In this document: piece by piece, positions 34,761-47,791 of the stretch | How positions within the stretch are numbered: position 1 is the first letter of the stretch | How the letters are laid out: the number at the start of each line of letters is the position of its first letter | Assembly (NCBI RefSeq): GCF_027000115.1 | Contig: NZ_JALTON010000040.1 | Location: 1-64,000 of the forward strand | Origin: Thiohalobacter sp. | GTDB lineage: Bacteria > Pseudomonadota > Gammaproteobacteria > Thiohalobacterales > Thiohalobacteraceae | Direction: 5' to 3' | Length of the DNA stretch: 64,000 nucleotides | Made by a program: the position numbers and the translations under genes | The notes under the pieces: generated by a model | What the model was told of the DNA's origin: nothing | Databases searched by the model: none | What the model saw: the letters and a program-made list of their open reading frames with translations, nothing else

Positions 34761-38296
<3,536 letters not shown>

Positions 38297-38320
38297 GCCC
38301 CGGGGATCCCTGGCCGCGGG

Positions 38321-39421
38321 CTAGAGCCGCATGGGCATCACCACGTAGCGACTCTCGCCACCATCGGGCGCGTCGATCAGGCAACTGCTGTTGGCATCGG
38401 TGAGCAGGACCCGAACCTGATCCCCCGGGAGGGCGGCCAGGGCATCCAGCAGGTAGGTCACGTTGAAGCCGATCTCCAGCGGGCCGGCGCTGTAGTCGAC
38501 CTCCAGTTCCTCCTCGGCCTCTTCCTGCTCGGGGTTGTGGGCCTGGATCTTCAGGCTGTTTTCGTCCAGTACCAGCCGGATGCCGCGGTATTTCTCGTTG
38601 GAGAGGATGGAGGTGCGTGACAGGGCCTGGCGCAGCTCGCCACGATCGGCCACCACGGCCTTGTCACCGCCCTTGGGCATCACCCGCTGGTAGTCCGGGA
38701 AACGACCGTCGATGAGCTTGGAGGTGAACTGGATATCCGGCAGGCCGATGCGAATGTGGTTGGCGCCGAGCTGGACCTCGGCCTCCACGTCCGAGGCTTC
38801 CAGCAGCCGGCCCAGTTCCTGGATGCCCTTGCGCGGCACTATGACCTGCTGGGGTTCCGTCACGCCCGTCTCGGCCCCGGTTTCGGACAAGGCCAGCCGG
38901 TGGCCATCGGTGGCCACGGCGCGCACCCGGTCGGGTTGCAGCTCGATCATCAGGCCGTTGAGGTAGTAGCGGACGTCCTGCTGGGCCATGGCGAACTGGG
39001 TGCGCTCGATGATGGCCTTCAGCGCCTGCTGCGGCATGCGAAAGGATTGTGCCGTCTTCAGCTCCTCGATCACCGGGAAGTCAGCCGCGGGCAGTGTGGA
39101 GAGGGTAAAGCGGCTGCGTCCTGAGCGGACCAGGGCACGATCTCCGTCCAGCCGGAATTCCAGCGTGGATTCCTCGGGCAGGGAGCGACAGATGTCCAGC
39201 AGCTTGCGGGCCGGGACCGTGATCTCGCCACCTGCCTCAACCTCCAGAGGCAGGCGGGCAACCAGCTCGACCTCGAGATCCGTCGCCGTCAGGGTCAGTC
39301 CCTCGGGGCTGGCCTGGATGAGCAGATTGCCCAGCACCGGCAGGGTCTGCCTGCGCTCCACCACACCGACGATCTGCTGTAGAGGTTTAAGCAACGCTTC
39401 GCGCTGGACCTTGAATTTCAT
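38321..39421 (-). CDS. dnaN: DNA polymerase III beta sliding clamp
   Basis: 366 residues, the same length as E. coli DnaN; forms the dimeric processivity clamp. N-terminus KFKVQREALLKPLQQIVGVV, middle-domain segment FTLSTLPAADFPVIEE, hydrophobic-pocket region and the C-terminal SSCLIDAPDGGESRYVVMPM are conserved. The ATG abuts the AT-rich putative origin spacer, and recF follows 24 bases after the stop. Confidence 0.98.
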   Translation of the reverse strand: MKFKVQREALLKPLQQIVGVVERRQTLPVLGNLLIQASPEGLTLTATDLEVELVARLPLEVEAGGEITVPARKLLDICRSLPEESTLEFRLDGDRALVRSGRSRFTLSTLPAADFPVIEELKTAQSFRMPQQALKAIIERTQFAMAQQDVRYYLNGLMIELQPDRVRAVATDGHRLALSETGAETGVTEPQQVIVPRKGIQELGRLLEASDVEAEVQLGANHIRIGLPDIQFTSKLIDGRFPDYQRVMPKGGDKAVVADRGELRQALSRTSILSNEKYRGIRLVLDENSLKIQAHNPEQEEAEEELEVDYSAGPLEIGFNVTYLLDALAALPGDQVRVLLTDANSSCLIDAPDGGESRYVVMPMRL

Positions 39422-39655
39422 GCTGGCTCCTGTGCCTTTATCCCCAAGACAATATTTCTATCAAAGATCTTTTCTTGAACACCTGTTACTGTATCTACTG
39501 CCGACCCTGCCTGTGGAAGAAATCAATATTTTATTTTTTAAACAAATATTTAATACCAATTTCCTGGGACCTGAACCGGGCCTGTGGGCTGTTTGCCGCC
39601 TGTGGACAAGCTGTGTGGCGAAACCGGCCGCGAAGTTTTCCACAGCTTGCTCACA
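39422..39655. other. Putative chromosomal replication origin (oriC), dnaN-dnaA spacer
   Basis: 234-base spacer containing a strongly AT-rich segment (39518-39564, e.g. AATATTTTATTTTTTAAACA), a likely unwinding element. DnaA-box-like 9-mers with one mismatch to TTATCCACA are at 39438-39446 (TTATCCCCA), 39601-39609 (minus-strand TTGTCCACA) and 39636-39644 (TTTTCCACA), with a weaker one near 39512. Together with dnaA, dnaN, gyrB, nearby parS sites and rpmH this marks the origin. A perfect box is on the other side of dnaA. Confidence 0.65.
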
Positions 39656-41008
39656 TCATGTGGTCAGGGTTCTCAACAGGTTGTAATAGTCTTCCTTGAT
39701 CCGTACATCCGTCTCCCGCAGCTCGGCCACCTTGCGGCAGGCGTGCAGCACCGTGGTGTGGTCGCGACCCCCGAAGGCATCGCCGATTTCCGGCAGACTG
39801 TGGCTGGTCAGCTCCTTGGCCAGCGCCATGGCGACCTGGCGGGGCCGCGCGATGGAGCGGCTACGCCGCGCCGACAGTAGGTCGGCCACGCGGATCTTGT
39901 AGTACTCGGCCACCGTCTTCTGGATGTTCTCGATGGAAATGAGGCGGTCCTGCAGCGCCAGCAGGTCGCGCAGGGCCTCCTTGACGAATTCCACGGTCAC
40001 GGCACGGCCGGTGAAGCGGGCACTGGCAATGATGCGCCGCAGGGCGCCCTCCAGTTCGCGGATGTTGGACTGGATGCGCTTGGCGACGAAAAAGGCCACC
40101 TCGTTGGGCAGCTCGAGCTGGCTCTGCGCGGCCTTGGCCATGAGGATCGCCACGCGGGTCTCCAGCTCCGGCGGTTCGATGGCCACCGTCAGGCCCCAGC
40201 CGAACCGCGACTTGAGGCGTTCCTCCAGGCCGTCGACCTCCTTGGGGTAACGGTCGCAGGTCAGTACCACCTGCTGCTGGCCCTCCAGCAGCGCGTTGAA
40301 GGTGTGGAAGAACTCCTCCTGCGAGCGCTCCTTGCCGGCGAAGAACTGGATGTCGTCGATCAGCAGGGCGTCCACCGAGCGATAGTAGCGCTTGAACTCG
40401 TTGATGGCGTTGTGCTGCAGGGCCTTGACCATGTCCGCCACGAAGCGCTCGGAATGCAGGTACACCACCCGCGCGCCGGGCTTGGACTCGAGGATCAGGT
40501 TGCCGACGGCATGCATCAGGTGGGTCTTGCCCAACCCCACGCCGCCGTAGATGAACAGCGGATTGTAGGCCCCCCCGGGGTTCTCGCCGACCTGGATGGA
40601 GGCCGCCTTGGCCAGCTGGTTGGACTTGCCCTCGACGAAGGTCTCGAAGGTGAAGTTGGGATTGAGCGTGGGGCTGCCACCCGCGGTCCGGCGACCGGCC
40701 TCGCGGTCCTCGGCGCGGCTGAAGCGGGCCTCCGCCGGCCGCGCCGGCGTGCTCGCGGTCGAACTCTTGCGGGTACCGACTTCCAGACGGATCTCGGGCG
40801 TGGCGCCGAATACCTCGGTCAGCGTCTCGTTGATCTTGCCGATGTAGTGTTCGCGTACCCAGTCCAGGACAAAGCGGTTAGGCGCAAGCAGGCGCAGGGA
40901 CTCGCCCTCGTTGACGGCATGCAGCGGACGAATCCAGGTGTTGAACTGTTGTTCGGGGATTTCCCCTTCAAGCCGGTCCAGGCATTTCTTCCACAGGGGC
41001 GCGTCCAA
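39656..41008 (-). CDS. dnaA: Chromosomal replication initiator DnaA
   Basis: 450 residues. Start is TTG at 41008 (E. coli uses GTG), with GGAGG/AAGG 10-20 bases upstream. Domain I ([20 protein letters not shown]), a short linker (about 85-110), domain III AAA+ with Walker [10 protein letters not shown] and Walker [11 protein letters not shown], and domain IV with [14 protein letters not shown] and the DnaA signature [14 protein letters not shown]. It initiates replication at oriC. A DnaA box 87-95 bases before the start codon suggests autoregulation. Confidence 0.98.
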   Translation of the reverse strand: MDAPLWKKCLDRLEGEIPEQQFNTWIRPLHAVNEGESLRLLAPNRFVLDWVREHYIGKINETLTEVFGATPEIRLEVGTRKSSTASTPARPAEARFSRAEDREAGRRTAGGSPTLNPNFTFETFVEGKSNQLAKAASIQVGENPGGAYNPLFIYGGVGLGKTHLMHAVGNLILESKPGARVVYLHSERFVADMVKALQHNAINEFKRYYRSVDALLIDDIQFFAGKERSQEEFFHTFNALLEGQQQVVLTCDRYPKEVDGLEERLKSRFGWGLTVAIEPPELETRVAILMAKAAQSQLELPNEVAFFVAKRIQSNIRELEGALRRIIASARFTGRAVTVEFVKEALRDLLALQDRLISIENIQKTVAEYYKIRVADLLSARRSRSIARPRQVAMALAKELTSHSLPEIGDAFGGRDHTTVLHACRKVAELRETDVRIKEDYYNLLRTLTT

Positions 41009-41094
41009 CGCTGCCTTACCTCCGCGTGTGGTGTTGTTCTGTCCGTCGGTCGGTCATGAGGGAAAGGGCGCCAGTCTACCCCCGTTCGTGGGCG

Positions 41095-41103
41095 TTATCC
41101 ACA
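41095..41103 (+). promoter_or_regulatory. Consensus DnaA box between dnaA and rpmH
   Basis: TTATCCACA, a perfect consensus box, in the 237-base divergent spacer of dnaA and rpmH. Probably used for dnaA autoregulation or as part of a second origin segment, as known for pseudomonads. Confidence 0.8.
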
Positions 41104-41134
41104 CCCTGGAACGGCCTGCCGCGAGTCCTTTCTG

Positions 41135-41164
41135 TTGACAGCAAAACGGCCCCGCCGGTACCAT
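41135..41164 (+). promoter_or_regulatory. Promoter of rpmH-rnpA-yidD-yidC
   Basis: -35 TTGACA (41135-41140, perfect), 18-base spacer, -10 TACCAT (41159-41164). The rpmH start codon is 82 bases downstream. Confidence 0.6.
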
Positions 41165-41245
41165 TGCACGTTCCCTGTGGCCGGCCTGACCGGTCCTGTT
41201 TTTCCGCGACTTTATCCGTTGCCGAAATTTCAAGAGTAGCTGGCC

Positions 41246-41380
41246 ATGAAACGCACTTTCCAACCGAGCAATCTGAAACGCAAGCGCACCCACGGCTTCC
41301 GTGCCCGCATGCGTACCAAGAATGGTCGCCTGGTCATCAAGGCCCGTCGCGCCAAGGGCCGCGCTCGCCTGACCGTCTGA
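41246..41380 (+). CDS. rpmH: 50S ribosomal protein L34
   Basis: 44 residues, very basic: [20 protein letters not shown] then [20 protein letters not shown] and LTV. This is the complete L34 sequence pattern (E. coli 46 residues). It starts the rpmH-rnpA-yidD-yidC cluster, divergent from dnaA, as in most bacteria. The next gene, rnpA, begins 10 bases after the stop codon. Confidence 0.98.
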   Translation: MKRTFQPSNLKRKRTHGFRARMRTKNGRLVIKARRAKGRARLTV

Positions 41381-41390
41381 CCCCGGTGCC

Positions 41391-41759
41391 TTGGGCCCGA
41401 CCGACAACCGCTTTCCCCGCGCGGTCCGCATCGTCCGTCCCGCGGACTACCGCCGGGTGTTCGGTCAGGGTGTCCGTGTGAGCGACGCGGCGATGGCCGT
41501 TCACGCCGTCGCCAACGGACTCGGTCACCCCCGCCTGGGCCTGGCCATCTCCCGCAAGGTGTCGCCGCGCGCCGCCGACCGCAACCGACTCAAGCGCATG
41601 CTTCGAGAATGCTTTCGCACCCATCAGCGGGCCATGCCGCCGCTCGATATGGTGGTGGTCGGCCGCCCCGGCATGCTGCGCCTGGATTTCCACGAACTCT
41701 GTGCCCGGTTTCTGAACCACGCCGACCGCCTGGGTAGACGGCTATGCGAAGCCTCCTGA
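41391..41759 (+). CDS. rnpA: Ribonuclease P protein component
   Basis: 122 residues from a TTG at 41391 (E. coli 119). Binds RNase P RNA and pre-tRNA leaders. N-terminus [20 protein letters not shown], beta strands with [18 protein letters not shown], the RNR motif [14 protein letters not shown] and the C-terminal VVVGRPGM region are present. Its end overlaps yidD by 16 bases, the usual arrangement. Confidence 0.95.
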   Translation: MGPTDNRFPRAVRIVRPADYRRVFGQGVRVSDAAMAVHAVANGLGHPRLGLAISRKVSPRAADRNRLKRMLRECFRTHQRAMPPLDMVVVGRPGMLRLDFHELCARFLNHADRLGRRLCEAS

Positions 41760-41968
41760 TCGCCGTTATCCGCGGCTATCGCTACCTGCTCAGTCCCTGG
41801 CTGGGCGCGAGCTGCCGTTTTCATCCGACCTGTTCCTGCTATGCCATTACCGCCATAGAGCGTTTCGGCGCCCTGCGCGGGAGCTGGCTGGCCCTGCGCC
41901 GCATCGGCCGTTGCCATCCCTGGCATGCCGGCGGGATCGATCCCGTCCCCGACAAGACGCCCCACTGA
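41744..41968 (+). CDS. yidD: Membrane protein insertion efficiency factor YidD
   Basis: 74 residues. Short amphipathic protein with [33 protein letters not shown] and [20 protein letters not shown], three conserved cysteines and the HP(T)CS motif. It associates with the inner membrane and aids YidC-dependent insertion. Overlaps rnpA by 16 bases and lies 18 bases before yidC. Confidence 0.96.
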   Translation: MRSLLIAVIRGYRYLLSPWLGASCRFHPTCSCYAITAIERFGALRGSWLALRRIGRCHPWHAGGIDPVPDKTPH

Positions 41969-41986
41969 CCCACGACAAGCGACGCC

Positions 41987-43621
41987 ATGGACAACACCCG
42001 CCTGCTGCTTTTCATTGCCCTGTCCTTCACCGCCCTGCTGCTCTGGGAGGCCTGGCAGCGCGACTACGGCGCCGCGCCGCAGCCCGTGGCGACCGAGCAG
42101 GCCGAGAGCCCCGGTGCCGCGACAACCACCGGCGCCGATGTCCCCAGTGCCGCGCCGGCCGCGGCCGCTGTCCCGGAAACCCCGTCACGGCAGGCCGATA
42201 CCGCGCCCACCGTTACCGTGGTCACGGATGTGCTGGAGGTCCACATCAGTACCCGCGGCGGTGACCTGCGCGAGGCCGACCTGCTCGACTATCCGGTGAG
42301 TGTCGATCGGCCGGACGAGCCGGTGCGGCTGCTGGAGGATACGCCCGGCCGCTTCTTCGTCGCCCAGTCCGGCCTGCGCGGCAGCGGCAGTGCCGAGCCC
42401 ACCCACTACGCCCGCTACACGGCTGCTGCCAGTGAATACCGCCTGGCCGACGGCCAGCAGGAACTGGTGGTGCCGCTGGAATGGGTATCGCCCGAAGGGG
42501 TGCGGGTGATCAAGCGCTATCGCTTCAGCCGCGGCGATCACCTGGTCGTGGTCGAGCACGAGGTGCGCAATGGCTCGGGGGAGGTCTGGACCGGACGCCA
42601 GTACCGTCAGCTGGTACGCAGCAAGCCCACCCAGTCCCGAGGCATGATCTATACCTACACCGGCGGCGTCATCTACAGCCCGGAGGAGAAATACGAAAAG
42701 TATGACTTCTCTGACATGGCCGATGTCCCCCTGTCGCGTGACATCACCAACGGCTGGGCTGCGGTCATCGAACATTATTTCCTGGCCGCCTGGGTACCCG
42801 AGCGGGGTGAGCCCAATCACTACTATTCCAAGGCGCTGCCCAACGACCGTTACGTACTCGGCCTCATCGGCCCCGACCGCAGCCTGGCGCCCGGCGAGTC
42901 GACCCTGTTCCGCAGCCAGCTCTATGTCGGGCCCAAGATCCAGTCCCGGCTGGAGCAGATCGCCGAGGGGCTGGAACTGACCGTCGACTATGGTGCGTTG
43001 ACCATCCTCGCCAAGCCCATCTTCTGGCTGCTGCAGAAGATCCACGCCCTGATCGGCAACTGGGGCTGGTCCATCATTCTGCTGACCCTGCTCATCAAGC
43101 TGGCCTTCTACAAGCCCTCCGAGATGAGCTACAAGTCGATGGCGCAGATGCGCAAGCTGGCGCCGCGGCTGCAGGCGCTCAAGGAGCGTTACGGCGACGA
43201 CAAGCAGAAGCTCAACCAGGCCATGATGGACCTGTACCGGACCGAGAAGATCAACCCGCTCGGGGGCTGCCTGCCGATCCTGGTGCAGATCCCGGTGTTC
43301 ATCGCGCTGTACTGGGTGCTGCTGGAGAGCGTCGAACTGCGCCAGGCACCCTTCATTCTCTGGATCCAGGACCTGTCCACCAGGGACCCCTACTTCGTGC
43401 TGCCATTGATCATGGGCGTGACCATGTTCATCCAGCAGAAGCTCAATCCCGCGCCGCTGGATCCCATCCAGGCCAAGGTGATGATGGCGCTCCCGGTGGT
43501 GTTCACCGTGATGTTCGCCTTCTTTCCCTCGGGTCTGGTGCTGTACTGGGTGACCAACAACGTGCTGTCCATTGCCCAGCAGTGGGTCATCACCCGGCGC
43601 GTGGAGGCCGGCGGCAAATAG
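41987..43621 (+). CDS. yidC: Membrane protein insertase YidC
   Basis: 544 residues (E. coli 548). N-terminal transmembrane helix (RLLLFIALSFTALLLWEAW), an Ala/Pro-rich linker, a large periplasmic domain (about 75-345), then the conserved five-helix core with WGWSIILLTLLIKLAFYKPS, the cytoplasmic loop MAQMRKLAPRLQALKERYGD, NPLGGCLPILVQIPVFIALY and the C-terminal VLYWVTNNVLSIAQQW. Inserts inner-membrane proteins, including ATP synthase subunit c. The stop codon touches copy C of the dispersed repeat. Confidence 0.97.
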   Translation: MDNTRLLLFIALSFTALLLWEAWQRDYGAAPQPVATEQAESPGAATTTGADVPSAAPAAAAVPETPSRQADTAPTVTVVTDVLEVHISTRGGDLREADLLDYPVSVDRPDEPVRLLEDTPGRFFVAQSGLRGSGSAEPTHYARYTAAASEYRLADGQQELVVPLEWVSPEGVRVIKRYRFSRGDHLVVVEHEVRNGSGEVWTGRQYRQLVRSKPTQSRGMIYTYTGGVIYSPEEKYEKYDFSDMADVPLSRDITNGWAAVIEHYFLAAWVPERGEPNHYYSKALPNDRYVLGLIGPDRSLAPGESTLFRSQLYVGPKIQSRLEQIAEGLELTVDYGALTILAKPIFWLLQKIHALIGNWGWSIILLTLLIKLAFYKPSEMSYKSMAQMRKLAPRLQALKERYGDDKQKLNQAMMDLYRTEKINPLGGCLPILVQIPVFIALYWVLLESVELRQAPFILWIQDLSTRDPYFVLPLIMGVTMFIQQKLNPAPLDPIQAKVMMALPVVFTVMFAFFPSGLVLYWVTNNVLSIAQQWVITRRVEAGGK

Positions 43622-43754
43622 TACCAGGTCGGAAGCGGGCGGCAGGCAAGTCGTTGCGTAACCAGGCGATGAACCGGATTTCGTAGCCATGGTCCAGAGT
43701 ACACTTTGTGCCTGCCCGCATCCTGCTGCGGCCCTGGTGCAACATGCGGGCTAG
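43621..43754 (+). repeat. Dispersed palindromic repeat, copy C
   Basis: Fills the 148-base gap between yidC and mnmE. Shares with copies A and B the segments GGAAGCGGGCGGCAGGCA, GATGAACCGGATTTC, TTTGTGCCTGCCCGCATCC and TGCTGCGGCCCTGGTGCAAC. Being in the same orientation as transcription, it will be part of a yidC-mnmE read-through RNA. Confidence 0.8.
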
Positions 43755-43769
43755 GCGGGCCACGCATCC

Positions 43770-45113
43770 ATGACCCTGGATGCCGATACCATCGCTGCCA
43801 TCGCCACGCCACCGGGTCGCGGGGGCGTCGGCATCGTCCGCATCTCCGGCCCCCGCGTGCCCGACATCGCGCGTGCCCTCGCCGGCGGCCTGCCCTCACC
43901 CCGGCGCGCCAGCCTGCAGACTTTCCGCGACGCCGCGGGCCAGCCCATCGATCAGGGCTTGCTGCTGTACTTTCCCGGCCCGGCTTCCTTCACCGGCGAG
44001 GACGTGCTGGAACTCCAGGGCCATGGCGGACCGGTGGTTATGGATCTGCTGCTGGCGCGGGTACTGGAACTGGGTGCGCGGCTGGCCCGTCCCGGCGAAT
44101 TCTCCGAGCGTGCCTTCCTCAACGGCCGCATGGACCTCGCCCAGGCCGAGGCCGTTGCCGACCTGATCGACGCCGCCAGTGCCGCCGCCGCGCGCGCCGC
44201 CGTGCGCTCCCTGGAAGGTGCCTTTTCCGAGGCCGTGCACGGACTCAATGAACAACTGATCGAGCTGCGCATGTACGTGGAGGCCGCCATCGACTTCCCG
44301 GAAGAGGAGATCGATTTCCTCGCCGACCGCGAAGTGGAAAGGCGCCTGCAGGGTCTGAATGATGCCTTCGACAGCCTGCTGGCACGCGCCCGCCAGGGCA
44401 GCCTGCTGCGGGAAGGCATGACCCTGGTGATCGCCGGCCGGCCCAATGCCGGCAAGTCCTCGCTGCTCAACGCGCTTGCCGGTCGTGACACCGCCATCGT
44501 CACCGACATCCCCGGCACCACCCGCGACCTGCTGACCGAACGCATCGTGCTCGACGGCATGCCGCTGACGGTGATCGATACCGCCGGCCTGCGTGACAGC
44601 AGCGACCCGGTCGAACGCGAAGGCGTTCGTCGCGCCTGGCAGGCCATTGCGCAGGCCGATGCCATCCTGCTGGTGATCGATGACAGCAGCGGCGTCGATG
44701 GCGAGGATCAGGCACTCGTCGAACGCCTGCCGCAGCAGGTCCCGCTCGTGCGTGTGTACAACAAGGTCGATCTCACCGGGCGCGCGCCGGGCGAGGAGGA
44801 AGGCGGCGTGCTCGCGCTGTCTGCGCGCACCGGCGCCGGGCTGGATGCCCTGCGTGCCCGGCTCAAGCGCTGCGTGGACTATGCCGGCGAGACGGTGGAC
44901 GGCTTCAGTGCCCGCCGTCGCCATCTGGATGCCCTGCGGCGGGCGCGTGACCATTTCGATGCCGGCCGGGCGGCGCTGCGGGTGCAGCGCGCCGGCGAAC
45001 TGCTGGCCGAGGAGCTGCGTCTGGCGCAGAACGCCCTGGCCGAGATCACCGGCGAGTTCACCAGTGACGACCTGCTCGGGCGTATCTTTTCGCGTTTCTG
45101 CATCGGCAAGTAG
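43770..45113 (+). CDS. mnmE: tRNA-modification GTPase MnmE
   Basis: 447 residues (E. coli 454). Works with MnmG to make 5-carboxymethylaminomethyl-U34 in tRNAs. N-terminal tetrahydrofolate-binding domain ([30 protein letters not shown]), helical domain, and an inserted G domain with G1 GRPNAGKSS (223-231), G2 [10 protein letters not shown]3 DTAGL and G4 NKVD. It ends with the essential FCIGK motif. Separated from mnmG by slyD and the tgpA-DUF58-moxR group. Confidence 0.97.
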   Translation: MTLDADTIAAIATPPGRGGVGIVRISGPRVPDIARALAGGLPSPRRASLQTFRDAAGQPIDQGLLLYFPGPASFTGEDVLELQGHGGPVVMDLLLARVLELGARLARPGEFSERAFLNGRMDLAQAEAVADLIDAASAAAARAAVRSLEGAFSEAVHGLNEQLIELRMYVEAAIDFPEEEIDFLADREVERRLQGLNDAFDSLLARARQGSLLREGMTLVIAGRPNAGKSSLLNALAGRDTAIVTDIPGTTRDLLTERIVLDGMPLTVIDTAGLRDSSDPVEREGVRRAWQAIAQADAILLVIDDSSGVDGEDQALVERLPQQVPLVRVYNKVDLTGRAPGEEEGGVLALSARTGAGLDALRARLKRCVDYAGETVDGFSARRRHLDALRRARDHFDAGRAALRVQRAGELLAEELRLAQNALAEITGEFTSDDLLGRIFSRFCIGK

Positions 45114-45149
45114 CGCCCCCTCAACCGCGTCGCCGGCGCAAACGAAGAC

Positions 45150-45173
45150 GGGCGGCCCCTGGGGGACCGCCCG
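45150..45173. terminator. GC hairpin between convergent mnmE and slyD
   Basis: GGGCGG and CCGCCC enclose CCCC/GGGG, forming a 10-bp stem with one bulge. Read on the minus strand it is followed by GTCTTCGTTT, only weakly U-rich. It may end both transcripts. Confidence 0.45.
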
Positions 45174-45199
45174 CCGGTCGAGCAGAACCGCTGCCGCGA

Positions 45200-45682
45200 T
45201 CAGTGATCGTGGCCGCCGGCACCGTGCACGTGGCCGTGGCTCTTTTCCTCCTCGGTGGCATCACGCACGTCCACGATCTCCACGTCGAAGGTCAGGGTCA
45301 TGCCGGCCAGAGGGTGGTTGCCGTCCACGGTCACGCCCTCGTCGGACACCCGGGTCACGGTGACCATCAGCGGGCCGTGCGAGGACTGGGCCTCGAAGCG
45401 CATGCCGGGCTGGATGTCGTCCACGCCCTGGAAGGCCTCGCGCGGGACCGTCTGGATCAGCGCCTCGTCGGTCAGGCCATAGCCTTCCTCGGGCTTGACC
45501 TCCACGGTGAGCTTGTCGCCTGCCTGCTTGCCCTCGAGGGCATTCTCCAGGCCGGGGATGATGTTGTGAGCGCCGTGCAGATAGGCCAGCGGCTCGCCGC
45601 CTGCGGAGCTGTCGAGGGTCTGCCCTTCCGGGTTCTTCAGGGTGTAGTGGAGGGAAACCACCTTGTCGGATGCTACTTGCAT
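45200..45682 (-). CDS. slyD: FKBP-type peptidyl-prolyl isomerase SlyD
   Basis: 160 residues (E. coli 196). N-terminal FKBP segments (VVSLHYTLKNPEGQTLDSS, PLAYLHGAHNIIPGLENALEG) with the insert-in-flap chaperone domain (KPEEGYGLTDEALIQTVPRE to GNHPLAGMTLTFDVEIV). The C-terminal tail HGHVHGAGGHDH is a short His-rich metal-binding tail, lacking the cysteines of the longer E. coli tail. It may bind nickel or zinc. It lies alone, convergent with mnmE. Confidence 0.93.
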   Translation of the reverse strand: MQVASDKVVSLHYTLKNPEGQTLDSSAGGEPLAYLHGAHNIIPGLENALEGKQAGDKLTVEVKPEEGYGLTDEALIQTVPREAFQGVDDIQPGMRFEAQSSHGPLMVTVTRVSDEGVTVDGNHPLAGMTLTFDVEIVDVRDATEEEKSHGHVHGAGGHDH

Positions 45683-45808
45683 GGGATCGCCTTTCTTTCG
45701 GTTGCTTGAAACGGGGGGTGCAGAGGGCCCGGGCGAGCTTCTTGGGGGGATGTCCGCGGGGGTCTTGCGTGGGATCGTGGCCGATGATACCGCGAAACGG
45801 CGTCCGGT

Positions 45809-47791
45809 TCACGCCGCGGGCCGTGGGGTTGGGGCGCGGCGGCGTGGCCGGAAGTCTGCGATCAGGCGGCGCAGTACGGCCAGCCGGGCCGGGTCCGGCG
45901 CCGGTCCGTAGCGCTCGGCGGCCAGCAGCTCGATGATGGCGGTGGCCTCCGCGGCGAGATCGGGCCGCCGGGCGAGGATGCGCTGGCGCTGGGCCAGGGG
46001 ACCCTCGGCGGACCCGCGTTCCAGCCCCAGCGGCGCAAGGCGTCGCTGGAAGCGCCGCTCCAGTCGGGCCAGGGGATCGGCCGGCGGACGTCGCCGCAGC
46101 ACCCACAGGCTGGTGACCAGCAGCGCCAGGCCCAGTGTGATTGCCAGCAGCCGGCCCAGCCCGGACCATGACAGCGCCTCCAGGCCGAAACGTGCCAGCA
46201 GCGCCCGCTGCCGCTCCGGCCCGTAGCCCAATACCCAGGCGTCCCAGCCGGCGGCCAGGCTGTCGGCGAAATGGCCGAGCGTCTGCCAGCCACGCATCAG
46301 CCAGCCGTCCGCCGCCACCAGGAAGCCCACCGCGCGGCCCTCGCCTGCCGTGGCCGCATCGATCCGGTACTCGATGCGCTCGGGCGCCACTGCGGCGGTC
46401 GGGTCGACCCGCACCCAGCCCTCACCTTCGATCCAGACCTCGGACCAGGCGTGGGCATCCGACTGCCGCACCACCAGATAGCCGCCGACCGGATTGAATT
46501 CGCCACCCTGGTAGCCGGTCACCACCCGCGCCGGCAGGCCGGCCGCGCGCATCAGCAGGGTGAAGGCGGCGGCGAAGTGTTCGCAGAACCCGGTGCGGGT
46601 GCGGAACAGGAAGGCGTCGGTCGGATCGGCGGCACGGTCGAGCGGCGGCGGTCGCAGGCTGTAGACGAAGGGCTGCTCGCGGAACAGGCGCAGGGCCGCG
46701 GCGATGATGTCGCGCGGATCGCGTGCCGAGCGCTGCCATTGCCGCGCCAGCGCCCGCACCCGCGGGGACAGGCTGCGCGGCAGCGCCAGGTTGCGGAAGC
46801 GCTGGGCCACGGTCAGCGCCGGCCCGGGGTGATCCGGCTGGGACTGCAGCCGATGGAACCAGCCGTCCCGGCTGCCCGCGGCCAGCCTGAGTTCGAGGTT
46901 CTCCGACAGCGTGGCGTCGTCCGGCGCCGCCAGCGGGCGGTCCAGTGCCAGCAGCCAGCGCTGGGGGCCGGGCTCCGGCAGGATGCGATAGTGGTACACC
47001 GGGCCGGTGGGACGCAGGGCCGGCAGGGTCACCCGCTCGCCCACGGCCTGCCAGCGCCGGCCGTCGGTCAGCTCCAGCACCGGCCCCCGCCAGTAGCGCT
47101 GGACGGGTGGCGGCATCGGTCCCTCGAAGCGGACGCGGAAGGCGACCGCCTCGGACCGCGCCAGTTCGCTGATGGCGCCCACCGTCATTTCCTCGCTCAG
47201 GCCCGTCACCGCGCGCCCGGCGTCGCCGGGCAGACGCCACAGGGGACCGGGGATGCGCGGAAACAGCAGGAACAGCACCAGCATCACCGGCAACGCCGCC
47301 GCGAGCATGCCTGCGGCGCGGCGCAGAAGGTCCTTCAGCGGCAACGGTCCCGAAAACCGGATCCAGACCGCAACCAGGGCCAGGGTCACGCCGCCGGCAT
47401 AGAGGGTGTGAGCCAGGCCGGTGTCGAACAGCAGATCGGCGGCGACCAGAAAGAAACCCAGAAACACCACCAGAAGGCCGTCGCGCGGCCGCTGCAGTTC
47501 GGTGAGCTTCAGTGCCGCCAGCAGCACCAGCAGGCTGCTGCCCGCCTGCTGGCCGAACAGGGTGCCCTGGGTCAGCAGCAGGCCCAGCCCGGCGAGCGCC
47601 GTCAGGCCCAGCCGCAGCCAGCGCTGGATCCACCCGGACGCTGTGGAGTGGCCGCCCAGCCACCAGGCCCAGGCCAGGATCAGCGCCCACAGCGGCAACA
47701 GGGCGGTCGGCAGCCGGGGCAGGTGGGGCAGGCTGGCCAGGCCAGTGACCAGCCAGAGGGCGCGTGCCGGCAGTGGTACCGGGTCGATCAC
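45809..47791 (-). CDS. tgpA: TgpA-type membrane transglutaminase-like protease
   Basis: 660 residues from a GTG at 47791 that overlaps the DUF58 stop by 4 bases. The N-terminus has about six membrane helices (DUF3488), then a periplasmic transglutaminase core with Cys in RTGFCEHFAAAF, His in QSDAHAWSEVWIEG and Asp in WVRVDPTAAV, a further transmembrane helix (LLAITLGLALLVTSLWVL) and a C-terminal DUF4129-like cytoplasmic tail. The catalytic triad is complete. The moxR-DUF58-tgpA cluster is widespread; the physiological substrate is not established. Confidence 0.9.
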   Translation of the reverse strand: MIDPVPLPARALWLVTGLASLPHLPRLPTALLPLWALILAWAWWLGGHSTASGWIQRWLRLGLTALAGLGLLLTQGTLFGQQAGSSLLVLLAALKLTELQRPRDGLLVVFLGFFLVAADLLFDTGLAHTLYAGGVTLALVAVWIRFSGPLPLKDLLRRAAGMLAAALPVMLVLFLLFPRIPGPLWRLPGDAGRAVTGLSEEMTVGAISELARSEAVAFRVRFEGPMPPPVQRYWRGPVLELTDGRRWQAVGERVTLPALRPTGPVYHYRILPEPGPQRWLLALDRPLAAPDDATLSENLELRLAAGSRDGWFHRLQSQPDHPGPALTVAQRFRNLALPRSLSPRVRALARQWQRSARDPRDIIAAALRLFREQPFVYSLRPPPLDRAADPTDAFLFRTRTGFCEHFAAAFTLLMRAAGLPARVVTGYQGGEFNPVGGYLVVRQSDAHAWSEVWIEGEGWVRVDPTAAVAPERIEYRIDAATAGEGRAVGFLVAADGWLMRGWQTLGHFADSLAAGWDAWVLGYGPERQRALLARFGLEALSWSGLGRLLAITLGLALLVTSLWVLRRRPPADPLARLERRFQRRLAPLGLERGSAEGPLAQRQRILARRPDLAAEATAIIELLAAERYGPAPDPARLAVLRRLIADFRPRRRAPTPRPAA

